A stretch of DNA of 21,310 nucleotides, taken from JBBSEZ01 sp038239195 (lineage in GTDB: Bacteria; Planctomycetota; Planctomycetia; Gemmatales; Gemmataceae). Made by a program: the position numbers and the translations under genes. The notes under the pieces were generated by a model. It ran no database searches. It was not told the DNA's origin and worked only from the letters and a program-made list of their open reading frames with translations. Location of the stretch: contig JBBSEZ010000138.1 of the NCBI GenBank assembly GCA_038239195.1, positions 1 to 21,310 of the forward strand. Reading direction: 5' to 3'. Positions 1 to 7,079 of this stretch are shown in pieces. Every line of letters starts with the position of its first letter. Position 1 is the first letter of the stretch.

Positions 1-42
1 AGGCAGACCACCCCACCAGCGCTCTGCCGCTCTCGAGGCCCG

Positions 43-1998
43 ATGATGCGACGTCGTGTCCTGGCTCTGTGTGCCTTCGCCTGTGCCGGGCTGGCGTGGG
101 GGGCCGCCCCGCCGTCGGGCGGCGAAACGAAGGTGGCGCCCCGAAGCGCGGCCGAGCTGTTCGGCCCGACTCGGGTGTGGGACTTCCACCTCACCGTCGG
201 CCCCCGCGAATGGGAGGCGATGCAGCCCCCCCTGGACAAGAGCAGTTGGTTCGGGCCACCACCCAAGGCCGCCCCCAAGGGCCCCGCCGGCAAAGGCCCC
301 GCCGGCAAAGGCCCACCGGGGGCGTTCGGCTTCGACTTCCAGTACGTCCGCGCCGACCTCGCCGTGGGCGAGAAGGCCTGGAAGGGCGTCGCCCTTCGCT
401 TCAAGGGCAACTCCAGTTACATGGTGTCGGCGAAGGGGCTCAAGCGCCCTTTCAAAATCGACTTCAACCGCTACGTCGAGGGGCAGTCGTTTCTCGGGCT
501 CAAGAAGATCGCCCTGAGCAACAACGCCCTGGACCCCTCGCAGGCCCGCGAGGCCCTGTCTTACGCCGTCTTCCGCGCGGCGGGGGTGCCGGCGGCGCGC
601 ACCGCCTTCGTGCGCCTGTCCCTCACCGTGCCCGGCAAGCACGACCGCGCGTTTCTCGGCCTCTACACCCTCATCGAGTGCGTGGACAAGCCGTTCCTCA
701 AAGAGCATTTCGGCAGCGGCAAGGGGCTCCTCGTCAAGCCCGAGGGGGTCTTCGGTCTTTCCTACCTGGGCGAGGACTGGCCCGCCTACGAGAAGCGCTA
801 CCGCCCCAAGGCCCGGGCCGAGGGCCAGGCCAGGGACCGCCAGCGCCTCATCGACTTCATCAAGCTCGTCAACTTCGCCGACGACGAGCGCTTCCGCAAG
901 GAGATCGGGGCCTACCTCGACTTCGACGCCTTCGCGCGCTACCTCGCGGCCAACACGGTGATGGTCAACCTCGACAGCTTCATGGGGCTGGGGCACAACT
1001 ACTATCTCTATCTGAATCCGAAGACCAACAAGTTCCACTTCCTGCCCTGGGACCTCAACCATTCCTTCGGCGGGCTGACGATGCTCGGCTCCGCGACGCA
1101 ACTCATGGACCTGAGCGTTGCCCAGCCCTACACGGGCCGCAATCGCCTGATCGAGCGCCTGATGGAAATGCCGCAGTGGGACCGCGCCTACCGCGCTCAC
1201 ATCCAGCGGTTGATCGCCAACGGCTTCGCCCCGGCCCGCATCCAGGCCGACGTCCGCGCCGCCGAGAAGGCCCTCGCCCCGACCGTGGCGGTGGAAGCCA
1301 AGGTGCTGGCCCGGCGCAAGGAGTCGCTCACTTTTGGCTTCCCCTTCAGCGCCTTCTTCCCGCCCCCGCCGGCGCTGGACAAGTTCGTGAGCAAGCGCCT
1401 CGAGTCGATCGAGGGCCAGTTCGCCGGCAAGCGCAAGGGGCACGTCCCGACGATGCGCTTCGGCCAGCCCCCGCAAGCGCGCGGTGCAGCCCTGCTGGCC
1501 AAGGAGGTGGTCAAGGCCGCTCCGGGCGACAAGAACGCCCGGGTGAGTCAGGAAGCGTTTCTCCTGGCGGCGCGCCATCTCTTCGAGACGTGCGATCGCG
1601 ACAAGAAGGGCCAACTCGACGCCAAGGCCTTGACGGCCGGGATCGAGCGCTTGCTGCGCCCGCCGGGCATGAAGGAGCCAACCCCCAAGGCCCCGCCCCC
1701 CAAGGGCCCGCCAGGCGGATTCGTGCCGTTCGGCCGGCCCGCCCCTCTGCTGGCGCGCCTGATCGTCGAGCGCGCCGACGTCGATCGAGACGGCAAGGTG
1801 ACGGCCGGCGAGCTGGCAAGGGCCGCGACGAAACTGTTCGCCGAGATGGACAAGGACCGCACTGGCTGGCTGGACGAAAAGAAGCTTTCCGAAGGCATCG
1901 ATCGCATCCTGCCTTCCCTGCCCTGGGCCCCGGCGCCGCGCGTCCGGCCCGCTGCCAAGGCGCCCCCCCTCGAGAAGAAGAAAGGCGGTGAGCGGTGA
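43..1998 (+). CDS. Secreted CotH-kinase family protein with C-terminal EF-hands
   Basis: A 651-aa protein with an N-terminal signal peptide (MMRRR, then a hydrophobic stretch ending near residue 22). A CotH-type atypical protein-kinase fold spans about residues 45-460. The phosphate-loop-like RFKGNSSY lies at 119-126, and the HNYYLY and PWDLN motifs lie at about 325-339. Many CotH members have PWDxD where this one has PWDLN (N339); I believe this is common in planctomycete members but cannot check. Residues about 82-98 are a lysine/proline/glycine-rich low-complexity linker. EF-hand loops start at residues 518, 579 and 603; the middle one (DVDRDGKVTAGE) is canonical, and the other two lack the position-12 Glu. 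CotH enzymes phosphorylate serines of secreted proteins in spore-formers; the substrate here is unknown. The stop overlaps the next start (GTGA), so the pair is translationally coupled. Start 43 or 46 (ATGATG) is equally possible; a GAGG lies just upstream. Confidence 0.93.
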   Translation: MMRRRVLALCAFACAGLAWGAAPPSGGETKVAPRSAAELFGPTRVWDFHLTVGPREWEAMQPPLDKSSWFGPPPKAAPKGPAGKGPAGKGPPGAFGFDFQYVRADLAVGEKAWKGVALRFKGNSSYMVSAKGLKRPFKIDFNRYVEGQSFLGLKKIALSNNALDPSQAREALSYAVFRAAGVPAARTAFVRLSLTVPGKHDRAFLGLYTLIECVDKPFLKEHFGSGKGLLVKPEGVFGLSYLGEDWPAYEKRYRPKARAEGQARDRQRLIDFIKLVNFADDERFRKEIGAYLDFDAFARYLAANTVMVNLDSFMGLGHNYYLYLNPKTNKFHFLPWDLNHSFGGLTMLGSATQLMDLSVAQPYTGRNRLIERLMEMPQWDRAYRAHIQRLIANGFAPARIQADVRAAEKALAPTVAVEAKVLARRKESLTFGFPFSAFFPPPPALDKFVSKRLESIEGQFAGKRKGHVPTMRFGQPPQARGAALLAKEVVKAAPGDKNARVSQEAFLLAARHLFETCDRDKKGQLDAKALTAGIERLLRPPGMKEPTPKAPPPKGPPGGFVPFGRPAPLLARLIVERADVDRDGKVTAGELARAATKLFAEMDKDRTGWLDEKKLSEGIDRILPSLPWAPAPRVRPAAKAPPLEKKKGGER

Positions 1999-2729
1999 CG
2001 TCGCCGGACCTGGCAGCCCTGGCCGTGCCTTCGCCGTCGCTGGCCCCGTCGGGCGAGGCAGCGGCGGCCTACGAGCTGAAGTTCCTGCTGCCCGACGACC
2101 GCGTCTCCGCGGTGGAGGAGTGGGCCCGGAAGCGCCTCGCCCGCGACCCGCACGGCGAGCCCGAACTGGGCGGGGCCTACCGCACCACGACGCTCTACTG
2201 CGACACGCCGCTCCTCGACGTGCTGCACGGCACGCCGACGTATCGGCGCCGCAAGTTTCGGCTGCGCCGCTACGCGGCCGAGCCGCGCATCTACCTCGAG
2301 CGCAAGACGAGGTCGGGCGACCGCGTGCGCAAGCGCCGCTCGTCGATCGACGAGCCCGAGGTCGCGCGCCTGGGCGAAGGCCCGGGCAGCCCCGACTGGG
2401 TGGGGGCATGGTTTCATCAGCGCCTGCGGGCGCGCGGCCTGCGGCCGGCGTGCTGTCTCAGCTACGTCCGCACGGCCTACGTGGGCACTAGCGCCGGGGG
2501 CACTCTGCGCCTGACGCTCGATCGGGAGCTCCGCGGCGCGGTGGCCAACGAGTGGCGCGTGCGCGTGCCCGAGGAAAGCGAGCCGTTCCTGGTCGGCTCG
2601 GTGATCTGCGAGCTCAAGTTCCACCTGGCCCTGCCGCTGCCGTTCAAGGAACTGATCGAGGAATTGCAGCTAGCGCCCGGGCCGGTCTCGAAGTACAAGA
2701 CCTGCCGGCGGGCGTGGGAGGGGCGCTGA
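1995..2729 (+). CDS. VTC-domain protein (polyphosphate polymerase-like)
   Basis: A 244-aa protein matching the VTC domain, which in yeast Vtc4 is a tunnel-shaped polyphosphate polymerase lined by basic residues. The family pattern is clear: YELKF at residues 26-30, a basic run at 83-92 (TYRRRKFRLR), YLERKTR at 100-106, KRRSS at 113-117, the acidic metal-binding strand ICELKF at 204-209 and the closing SKYKT at 232-236. There is no signal peptide or membrane segment, so it is cytosolic, perhaps at the membrane with its DUF4956 neighbour. It starts with GTG overlapping the CotH stop by 4 nt and ends overlapping the next ATG by one base (TGATG), so all three genes form one translationally coupled unit. 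Whether it makes polyphosphate is inferred from the fold and basic residues. Confidence in the family is high, in the reaction moderate. Confidence 0.9.
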   Translation: MTSPDLAALAVPSPSLAPSGEAAAAYELKFLLPDDRVSAVEEWARKRLARDPHGEPELGGAYRTTTLYCDTPLLDVLHGTPTYRRRKFRLRRYAAEPRIYLERKTRSGDRVRKRRSSIDEPEVARLGEGPGSPDWVGAWFHQRLRARGLRPACCLSYVRTAYVGTSAGGTLRLTLDRELRGAVANEWRVRVPEESEPFLVGSVICELKFHLALPLPFKELIEELQLAPGPVSKYKTCRRAWEGR

Positions 2730-3388
2730 TGCCGGAGTGGCTGCATCCGGTCCCGGAGGGCGCACCGCTCCCGACCGGCGTGCTGGCCTTCCGTCTGGCG
2801 GCGGCGTTCCTGCTGGGGTGTGTCGCCGCCGCGGTCTACCGGGTCACGCGCGGGCGGACGGAGAGCGAGAAGAGCTTCCTGGCCACGCTCGTGCTGCTGA
2901 GCGTGCTGATCGCCATGGTGACGCTCGTCATCGGCACCAACGTGGCGCGGGCGTTCAGCCTGGTGGGGGCCCTGGCCATCGTGCGCTTCCGCACCGTGGT
3001 CGAGGACACGCGCGACACCGCGTTCGTCATGTTCGCGGTCGTCGTCGGCATGGCCGCCGGCGCTGGGTTCTTCGAGCCCGCCCTGATCGGCCTGCCGTTC
3101 GTGGCGCTGGCGGCGCTGATCTTCCGCTCCGGCAAGGTGGCGAAAGGCGAGGAGCACGTCCTGTCGGTGCGCGTCGGGATGGGAGTAGCGCCGGAGGCCC
3201 TGCTCGGGGAGACGTTCGGCAAGCACCTGGCGGAGGTGCGCCTCGTGAGCGCGACGACGGCGCGGCAAGGGGCGGCGCTGGAACTGGCGTATGCCGTGAA
3301 GCTGCGCCGGATGGATGGCGCGGTGGCGCTGGTTAGCGCGCTGAACCGTGTGGAGGGGGTGCAAAACGTGGAGCTCCGGCTGGGGTGA
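2729..3388 (+). CDS. DUF4956 integral membrane protein
   Basis: A 219-aa membrane protein starting at ATG 2729, which shares its A with the upstream stop. An open frame extends upstream in the same register, but it overlaps the VTC gene, so this coupled ATG is preferred. Hydrophobic segments lie at about residues 19-37, 50-70, 76-86 and 97-133. They enclose the DUF4956 signature SLVGALAIVRFRT (77-89), followed by an acidic VVEDTRDT loop. The last 85 residues form a soluble, probably cytoplasmic, alpha/beta domain. DUF4956 genes are often next to VTC and CotH genes in bacteria, and this locus repeats that trio. A role as membrane partner of the VTC enzyme, for example in handling polyphosphate, is plausible but unproven. 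Confidence 0.9.
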   Translation: MPEWLHPVPEGAPLPTGVLAFRLAAAFLLGCVAAAVYRVTRGRTESEKSFLATLVLLSVLIAMVTLVIGTNVARAFSLVGALAIVRFRTVVEDTRDTAFVMFAVVVGMAAGAGFFEPALIGLPFVALAALIFRSGKVAKGEEHVLSVRVGMGVAPEALLGETFGKHLAEVRLVSATTARQGAALELAYAVKLRRMDGAVALVSALNRVEGVQNVELRLG

Positions 3389-3398
3389 GCGAGGGCGT

Positions 3399-4505
3399 TC
3401 ACGGCCCCCGCTCCGCATCGTGGTGCGTTTGCGAGCCCCCAGATGGGACGCCCGAGGCCGCACGGATCAGGGCCTCCGGAACAGGCGCACGGGGCTCGTT
3501 CTTCTGCCGGTCGTACGTGCCGCTTGCTCTCGCGGAGAGGTGAAGGCGTTCGCTCAGCAGGCGGTGGGCCTCCCTCAGGTGGAGGCCTGCCTCGTCAATC
3601 CGCCCCAGCCTGCGGTAGCACAACGAGAGGCGTTGATGGGCGCGGGGGTTGTCCTTCGTCACGGCGAGGGCGCGTTCCCAGAGCGTGACGCCGTTGCGCC
3701 AGTGGCCCACCTGAGCCCAGGTCAGCGCCGCTAGGCTGCCGAGCACGAGCGCCCCGACCGCGCCGGGAACGAACGCGGGCATGCGAAGCCGATCGACCAG
3801 TTCCCCGAGCCCCCAGACGAGGGCAGCGAACAGCCCGATGTGGGGCCAGTAGCTGAATCGATCCGCCCAGGCCTGGGCCCCGCCCTGCGCCAGACCGATC
3901 ACCGGCAGCAGCGTGCCCACGAACCACAACCAACCGAGGATCAGCCACGGTCGCCGGCTTGCTTGCCACAGAGCGGCCGCGGTAACCGACAACAACGTGC
4001 CCGCCCCCGCAAGGGCTTGCAGGGGAGACCAGTTCTCATACGGGTGGGGATAAAGGACGGCCAACCGCAAGGGGCACAAGGTGCTGGACAGATACCACCC
4101 CTACGCCGCCAGGGCGTTCCCAAGCCGGGCCAGCAGAGAGACGGTATCGAAGGAGACGAGGGCCCCGTGCCGTTCGCGGGCTGCCATCGTGACGACGGCG
4201 ATCGCCGCCGCCAGGGCAAACAGCGGCAGTTTCTCCACAACCAGGTGGCCGAAGGGCGCCCGGGAGACGACTGCCCCCCCGGCTGTTTCCGGGGGAGAAT
4301 TGGCGGGCCCGAATCGGCGAAAGGGCCAGTAGTCGAGGAGCAACAGCACGAAGGGGAGCGTGATGAGCATGGGCTTCGCCAGGAGGCTCAACAGAAAGGG
4401 CGCTGCCACGCTCAGATAGCGTTTTCACCCTGGCCTTTCCTGGTAGCGTGCGTAAGCCCACAGGGCCAGCACCCCGAAGAACCCGCTCAACACGTCCTTG
4501 CGCTC
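3399..4505 (-). pseudogene. Broken TMTC-like membrane/TPR protein (GT-C glycosyltransferase-type), two nonsense codons
   Basis: Read on the minus strand from 4505, one frame gives recognisable pieces of the multi-pass O-mannosyltransferase-like/TPR family: ERKDVLSGFFGVLALWAY, then LLAKPMLITLPFVLLLLDYWP, then LAVLYPHP, then a membrane stretch, then a single degraded TPR (NPRAHQRLSLCYRRLGRIDEA). The pieces stay in the same frame but are interrupted by TGA (4428-4430, in ERPG*KRYL) and TAG (4101-4103, in LAA*GWYL). The second is explained by a Tyr-to-stop change. The family N-terminus, before ERKDV, is missing, and the TPR array is cut after one unit. Its stop lies 10 bp from the convergent DUF4956 stop. 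With both ends lost and two stops, it is almost certainly dead. Readthrough or recoding is unlikely because the two stops differ. Confidence 0.8.
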
Positions 4506-4507
4506 GA

Positions 4508-4789
4508 TCGTTCGCCCTGCTGAGCCTGACCGACCTGGCGCTGACGTGGTGGCTGCTGAACCAGTCTGACGGCCAGGTGTATGAGGCCAACCCTCTCGCC
4601 AACTGGTGGTTGTCGCGCCATGGCTGGCTCGGGATGGCCTCCTTCAAGGCTGCGGTGGTGCTCGCGGTGGTCGGCCTGACGGCGGTCCTCGCCCGCTCCC
4701 GGCCCCGAATGGCCGGCAGCGTCCTGGGCCTCGTCGTGCTCTACAGCCTCGCCCTGTGCCGCCCAACCTTGCTGTCCGCTCACGAATGA
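4508..4789 (+). pseudogene. Headless DUF5658-type small membrane protein fragment
   Basis: From 4508 the plus strand reads SFALLSLTDLALTWWLL, then YEANPLANWWLSRHG, then SFKAAVVLAVVGL, then VLGLVVLYSLAL, ending at TGA 4787-4789. This is the layout of small planctomycete membrane proteins of the DUF5658 kind: a TDLxLTWW first helix, an EANPxA loop and further helices. The frame is open upstream to 4448, but that stretch is antisense to the TMTC-like pseudogene and shows no ribosome-binding site, so the normal N-terminus appears to be lost at the junction near 4505-4510. It could be a live gene using a poor upstream start (GTG 4448), but truncation fits better. The family assignment is from memory of sequence style. 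Confidence 0.55.
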
Positions 4790-4871
4790 AACGCCGAACT
4801 GGTTCGAGCCGCCAACAACGACGTGGAGGACGCCAGCCGCCAGAGGCGGCGGGAGCGCAAAGCGCAAAAAG

Positions 4872-5267
4872 GTGGAGGGCCTCTTCGCGCACTTGCGCGA
4901 CGACCTCCTCGCCGGGCGATGCACTCTGCGGAAGGCGTTAGAACGGCTGGCGGCCTCGGAGAAGGGAAGGAGCCTCGCATGGCGGAAGAGCCTGGCCACG
5001 GTTTACTCTGGCCGTCCTCTCCAGGAATGCTTCGCTGCGGCCCTTGTCGCGCACGTCGTCTGCTCCCAGGAGGCCAAGCCCGCGGGAGCCTGGCAGGTCG
5101 CCCTGCGGTTGGAGCGGGAGTTTCTGCTCGCCTACGGGAGCGACCCGCCACTGTACCACCGCTACTCTCTGCGAGGTCGCCTGCCGGCGAGCGGCGAGCA
5201 GGGACGCCAGGTCGGCGGTCCGCCAGGCGCGCCGGCAGAACCGGCCGACGCCACGCCGGCGCTCTGA
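4872..5267 (+). CDS. Unrecognised small protein, possibly decayed
   Basis: An open frame of up to 131 aa starting at GTG 4872. The frame is open further upstream, where it looks non-coding. I do not recognise the family. Residues 1 to about 105 look truly coding: codon third positions are mostly G or C, and the peptide is a plausible helical, amphipathic protein (FAHLRDDLLAGRCTLRKAL, then WQVALRLEREFLLAYGSD). After about residue 110 it turns into arginine/glycine/proline-rich text typical of an unused frame, which suggests a lost C-terminus. There are no membrane segments or signal peptide and no convincing Shine-Dalgarno. It sits inside a stretch of gene remnants, so it may itself be a remnant. 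Confidence 0.4.
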   Translation: MEGLFAHLRDDLLAGRCTLRKALERLAASEKGRSLAWRKSLATVYSGRPLQECFAAALVAHVVCSQEAKPAGAWQVALRLEREFLLAYGSDPPLYHRYSLRGRLPASGEQGRQVGGPPGAPAEPADATPAL

Positions 5268-5287
5268 AGCGAAGGGCCCGAGAACAA

Positions 5288-5303
5288 GGGCGCTGAAGCG
5301 CCC
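5288..5303. terminator. Short perfect inverted repeat
   Basis: GGGCGCT, then GA, then AGCGCCC: 7-bp arms with a 2-nt centre, just downstream of the unrecognised ORF ending at 5267. There is no T-run. It could be a weak terminator or only a GC-rich palindrome. Confidence 0.3.
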
Positions 5304-5485
5304 CTGGGCCCGCTCGGCTTGGGGAACGGTTGCGGGCGACATTCCCTGAGTTCGCCCATTCGCCGGAAACTCAAGGCTGGCGGGAACGACCTCACGGGAG
5401 ACGTCGCCAAGCCCAACGGCTGCACCTGCGATTGCACAACGTCGTGGCATGCCTTTTGCACGAATTAATCGGTCTGTTCCTCTCA

Positions 5486-5572
5486 GAGGCTGTGAATTTA
5501 TTCCAGATCACCCCGTCAGCGGACCATCGAATAAGGACTTACGGCGATGATCGGGGATTAATTCACAGGCTC
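5486..5572. mobile_element. MITE-like element or IS remnant with 19-bp terminal inverted repeats
   Basis: The left end GAGGCTGTGAATTTATTCC (5486-5504) and the reverse complement of the right end (GAGCCTGTGAATTAATCCC, from 5572) match at 16 of 19 positions. The 87-bp unit is flanked by TCA on both sides (5483-5485 and 5573-5575), which fits the 3-bp TNA target duplications of IS5-family (IS427-group) elements. No transposase fits in 87 bp, so this is a non-autonomous element or an internally deleted IS. The interior is markedly richer in A and T than the window. Confidence 0.55.
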
Positions 5573-6099
5573 TCAGCCACGGTCCGGCGTTTGGGCGCCA
5601 CCTTGCAGCCTGGACTGCGTAAGGGCGCGGCCAACCTGCCCTGTACGTTACTTCCTCAAATGCCACTTCCTCACCCGCACTGCGAGTGCCTGCTCGGCCG
5701 CGGGGCCACACCGACAAGGCAGGTATGCCTTGCTTGCACATCTGCCTGCCTTCCGGGAGCAGTTGCCTCACGGCTCGCGTGCGCCGTCCTCTCGAGGAAG
5801 TCTGCGCGGGCTTCCGAAGGGCGACGTCGCAAGCAGGCCCAACCCCTGTCCACCCCTTCCAGGGCAGCATCGCTTCCTCCCGCACCCGCGAGCCGCAGCC
5901 CCGCCGGCTCGCCCCAAAACACCATGCCGCAATGGCCGGAGAGACGGGAGAGGTCAACCTGCTGTGGGAAGGAGCGATGCCGGATGGAGCTCCCCCGCGA
6001 GAACGCCGAGGTGCCAGGCGCTCGCGGGGCCGATAAAATGCGCACGTCGCGCGGCGGCGATCGCCTTCGGGCCGGCACTGTGAGGGTGGAAGGCCTGCG

Positions 6100-7059
6100 A
6101 TGGCCACGAACGAAGACTGGCAGGGCGAAGAGGCCCTCGCCCGGGCGCGGGCCGGGGAGGAAGGCGCCCTCGGCCAATTGCTGGAACGATACCGCCCCTA
6201 CCTCGTCTTGCTGGCCCGGCTGCAAATCGGCCGGCGGCTCCAGGGCAAGGCCGACCCCGACGACCTGGTGCAGGAGACGTTTCTGGAGGCGGCCCGGCAT
6301 TTCGGCCAGTTCCGCGGCGAGACGGAGCCGGACCTGGCGGCCTGGCTGCGGCAGGTCCTGGCCGGCTGCCTCAGCCATCTGGTGCGCCACTACTGCGGCA
6401 CGATGCCAGGGAACGAGCGGCTCATCTGGCTGCGGCACCCAGCGGTGCGGGATGACTTGCGGACGTCGCACGAGCAAGGCGAGCGCATCGCCGAGCTGTC
6501 GCGCCGGCTGGAGGAGAAGGGCAAGGCGCTGTTCGTGGAGCTCCACCGCTTGACCCAGGACCAGCGGGACAATCGCTTCCTCGAGGAATCCCGCGCCAAC
6601 GACGCGGCCGTCAAGACCGTCCTGTCCGCGGAGCAGCTGCGCCGCCTCAAGCAGATTGCACTCCAGGCCCGGGGGGTTGGCCGCGTTCCAGGAGCCGGAC
6701 GTTGCCGCCGAGATGAAGCTGACGGCCGCGCAGCGTGAACGCATCCGCGGCATCGAATCCTACGTTGCCTCCCTGCAACACCTCTGCGGCCCCGGACCGA
6801 AGGGCCGAGAAGAGAAGGAGAAGAGGGAGCAGGCGCGGAAGTCGGAGCCCGACAAGGCCCTCGCGCTGCTGACGAAGGAGCAGGCGGCGCGGTGGAAGAA
6901 GATGACCGGGGGCCTTTTGAGGGCGCCCACGCCCTCCACTTGCCCGGCCCCCCTGGCCCAGGCCCAACCGGCCTCACGTGTGCCCCGAGGGCCTCCGAGA
7001 CCGGCCGCCGCCCAAAGGGCCGCCAAACTGAGTGGGTACGTCCGTCCGCGTCCGTCTGA
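6100..7059 (+). pseudogene. Chimeric, frameshifted sigma-70 region 2 / LTxxQ-repeat protein
   Basis: ATG 6100 follows a GGAAGG ribosome-binding site. Residues 1 to about 100 are an ECF sigma region 2 (LLERYRPYLVLLARLQ, then DPDDLVQETFLEAARHF, then WLRQVLAG). Region 4 is absent. From about residue 107 (nt 6420) the text becomes that of planctomycete secreted LTxxQ-motif proteins: LRHPAVRDDL, VLSAEQLRRLKQI, then KLTAAQRERIRGI and LLTKEQAARWKKMTG. The last two lie in the +1-shifted frame after an apparent extra G in the GGGGGG run at about 6671-6676. Near 6910-6913 an apparent lost base returns the text to the first frame (PFEGAHALHLPGPPGPGPT), ending at TGA 7057-7059. As written, the first frame stops at 6736-6738 and yields 212 aa. 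It is probably a deletion-fused relic of two adjacent genes. Sequencing error in the homopolymer could explain the shifts but not the fusion. Confidence 0.7.
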
Positions 7060-7069
7060 GCCGCCTCCG

Positions 7070-7074
7070 AGGAG
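7070..7074 (+). promoter_or_regulatory. Ribosome-binding site fixing the start at 7080
   Basis: AGGAG five bases before ATG 7080. It favours this start over an in-frame upstream start at 7032, which would place a non-signal peptide before the hydrophobic leader. Confidence 0.7.
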
Positions 7075-7079
7075 AACCG

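Larger units (their letters stand above)
5268..6099. other. Gene-poor stretch with a MITE-like element and small inverted repeats
   Basis: No protein here is recognisable in any frame, although long frames are open because of the high GC. The part from about 5440 to 5660 is visibly less GC-rich than its surroundings. It contains a perfect 7-bp-arm inverted repeat at 5288-5303, the 87-bp inverted-repeat element at 5486-5572, and an imperfect inverted repeat at about 5718-5757 (AAGGCAGG against CCTGCCTT). Nothing else is supported. The upstream region of the sigma chimera, with its ribosome-binding site, occupies the last tens of bases. Confidence 0.5.

Noticed and set aside
4101..4430. Recoding (selenocysteine or pyrrolysine) at the TGA and TAG in the TMTC-like frame
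   Set aside because: Two different stop codons, lost N-terminus and lost TPR array all point to a pseudogene; no recoding element was seen.
5330..6099. An open frame running into the sigma chimera from upstream
   Set aside because: It is in a different frame from the sigma text, contains the MITE-like element, has no coding character and no known domain.
7032..7079. An upstream start for the EF-hand/PQQ protein
   Set aside because: It would add 16 residues before the signal peptide, and the AGGAG ribosome-binding site sits before ATG 7080.
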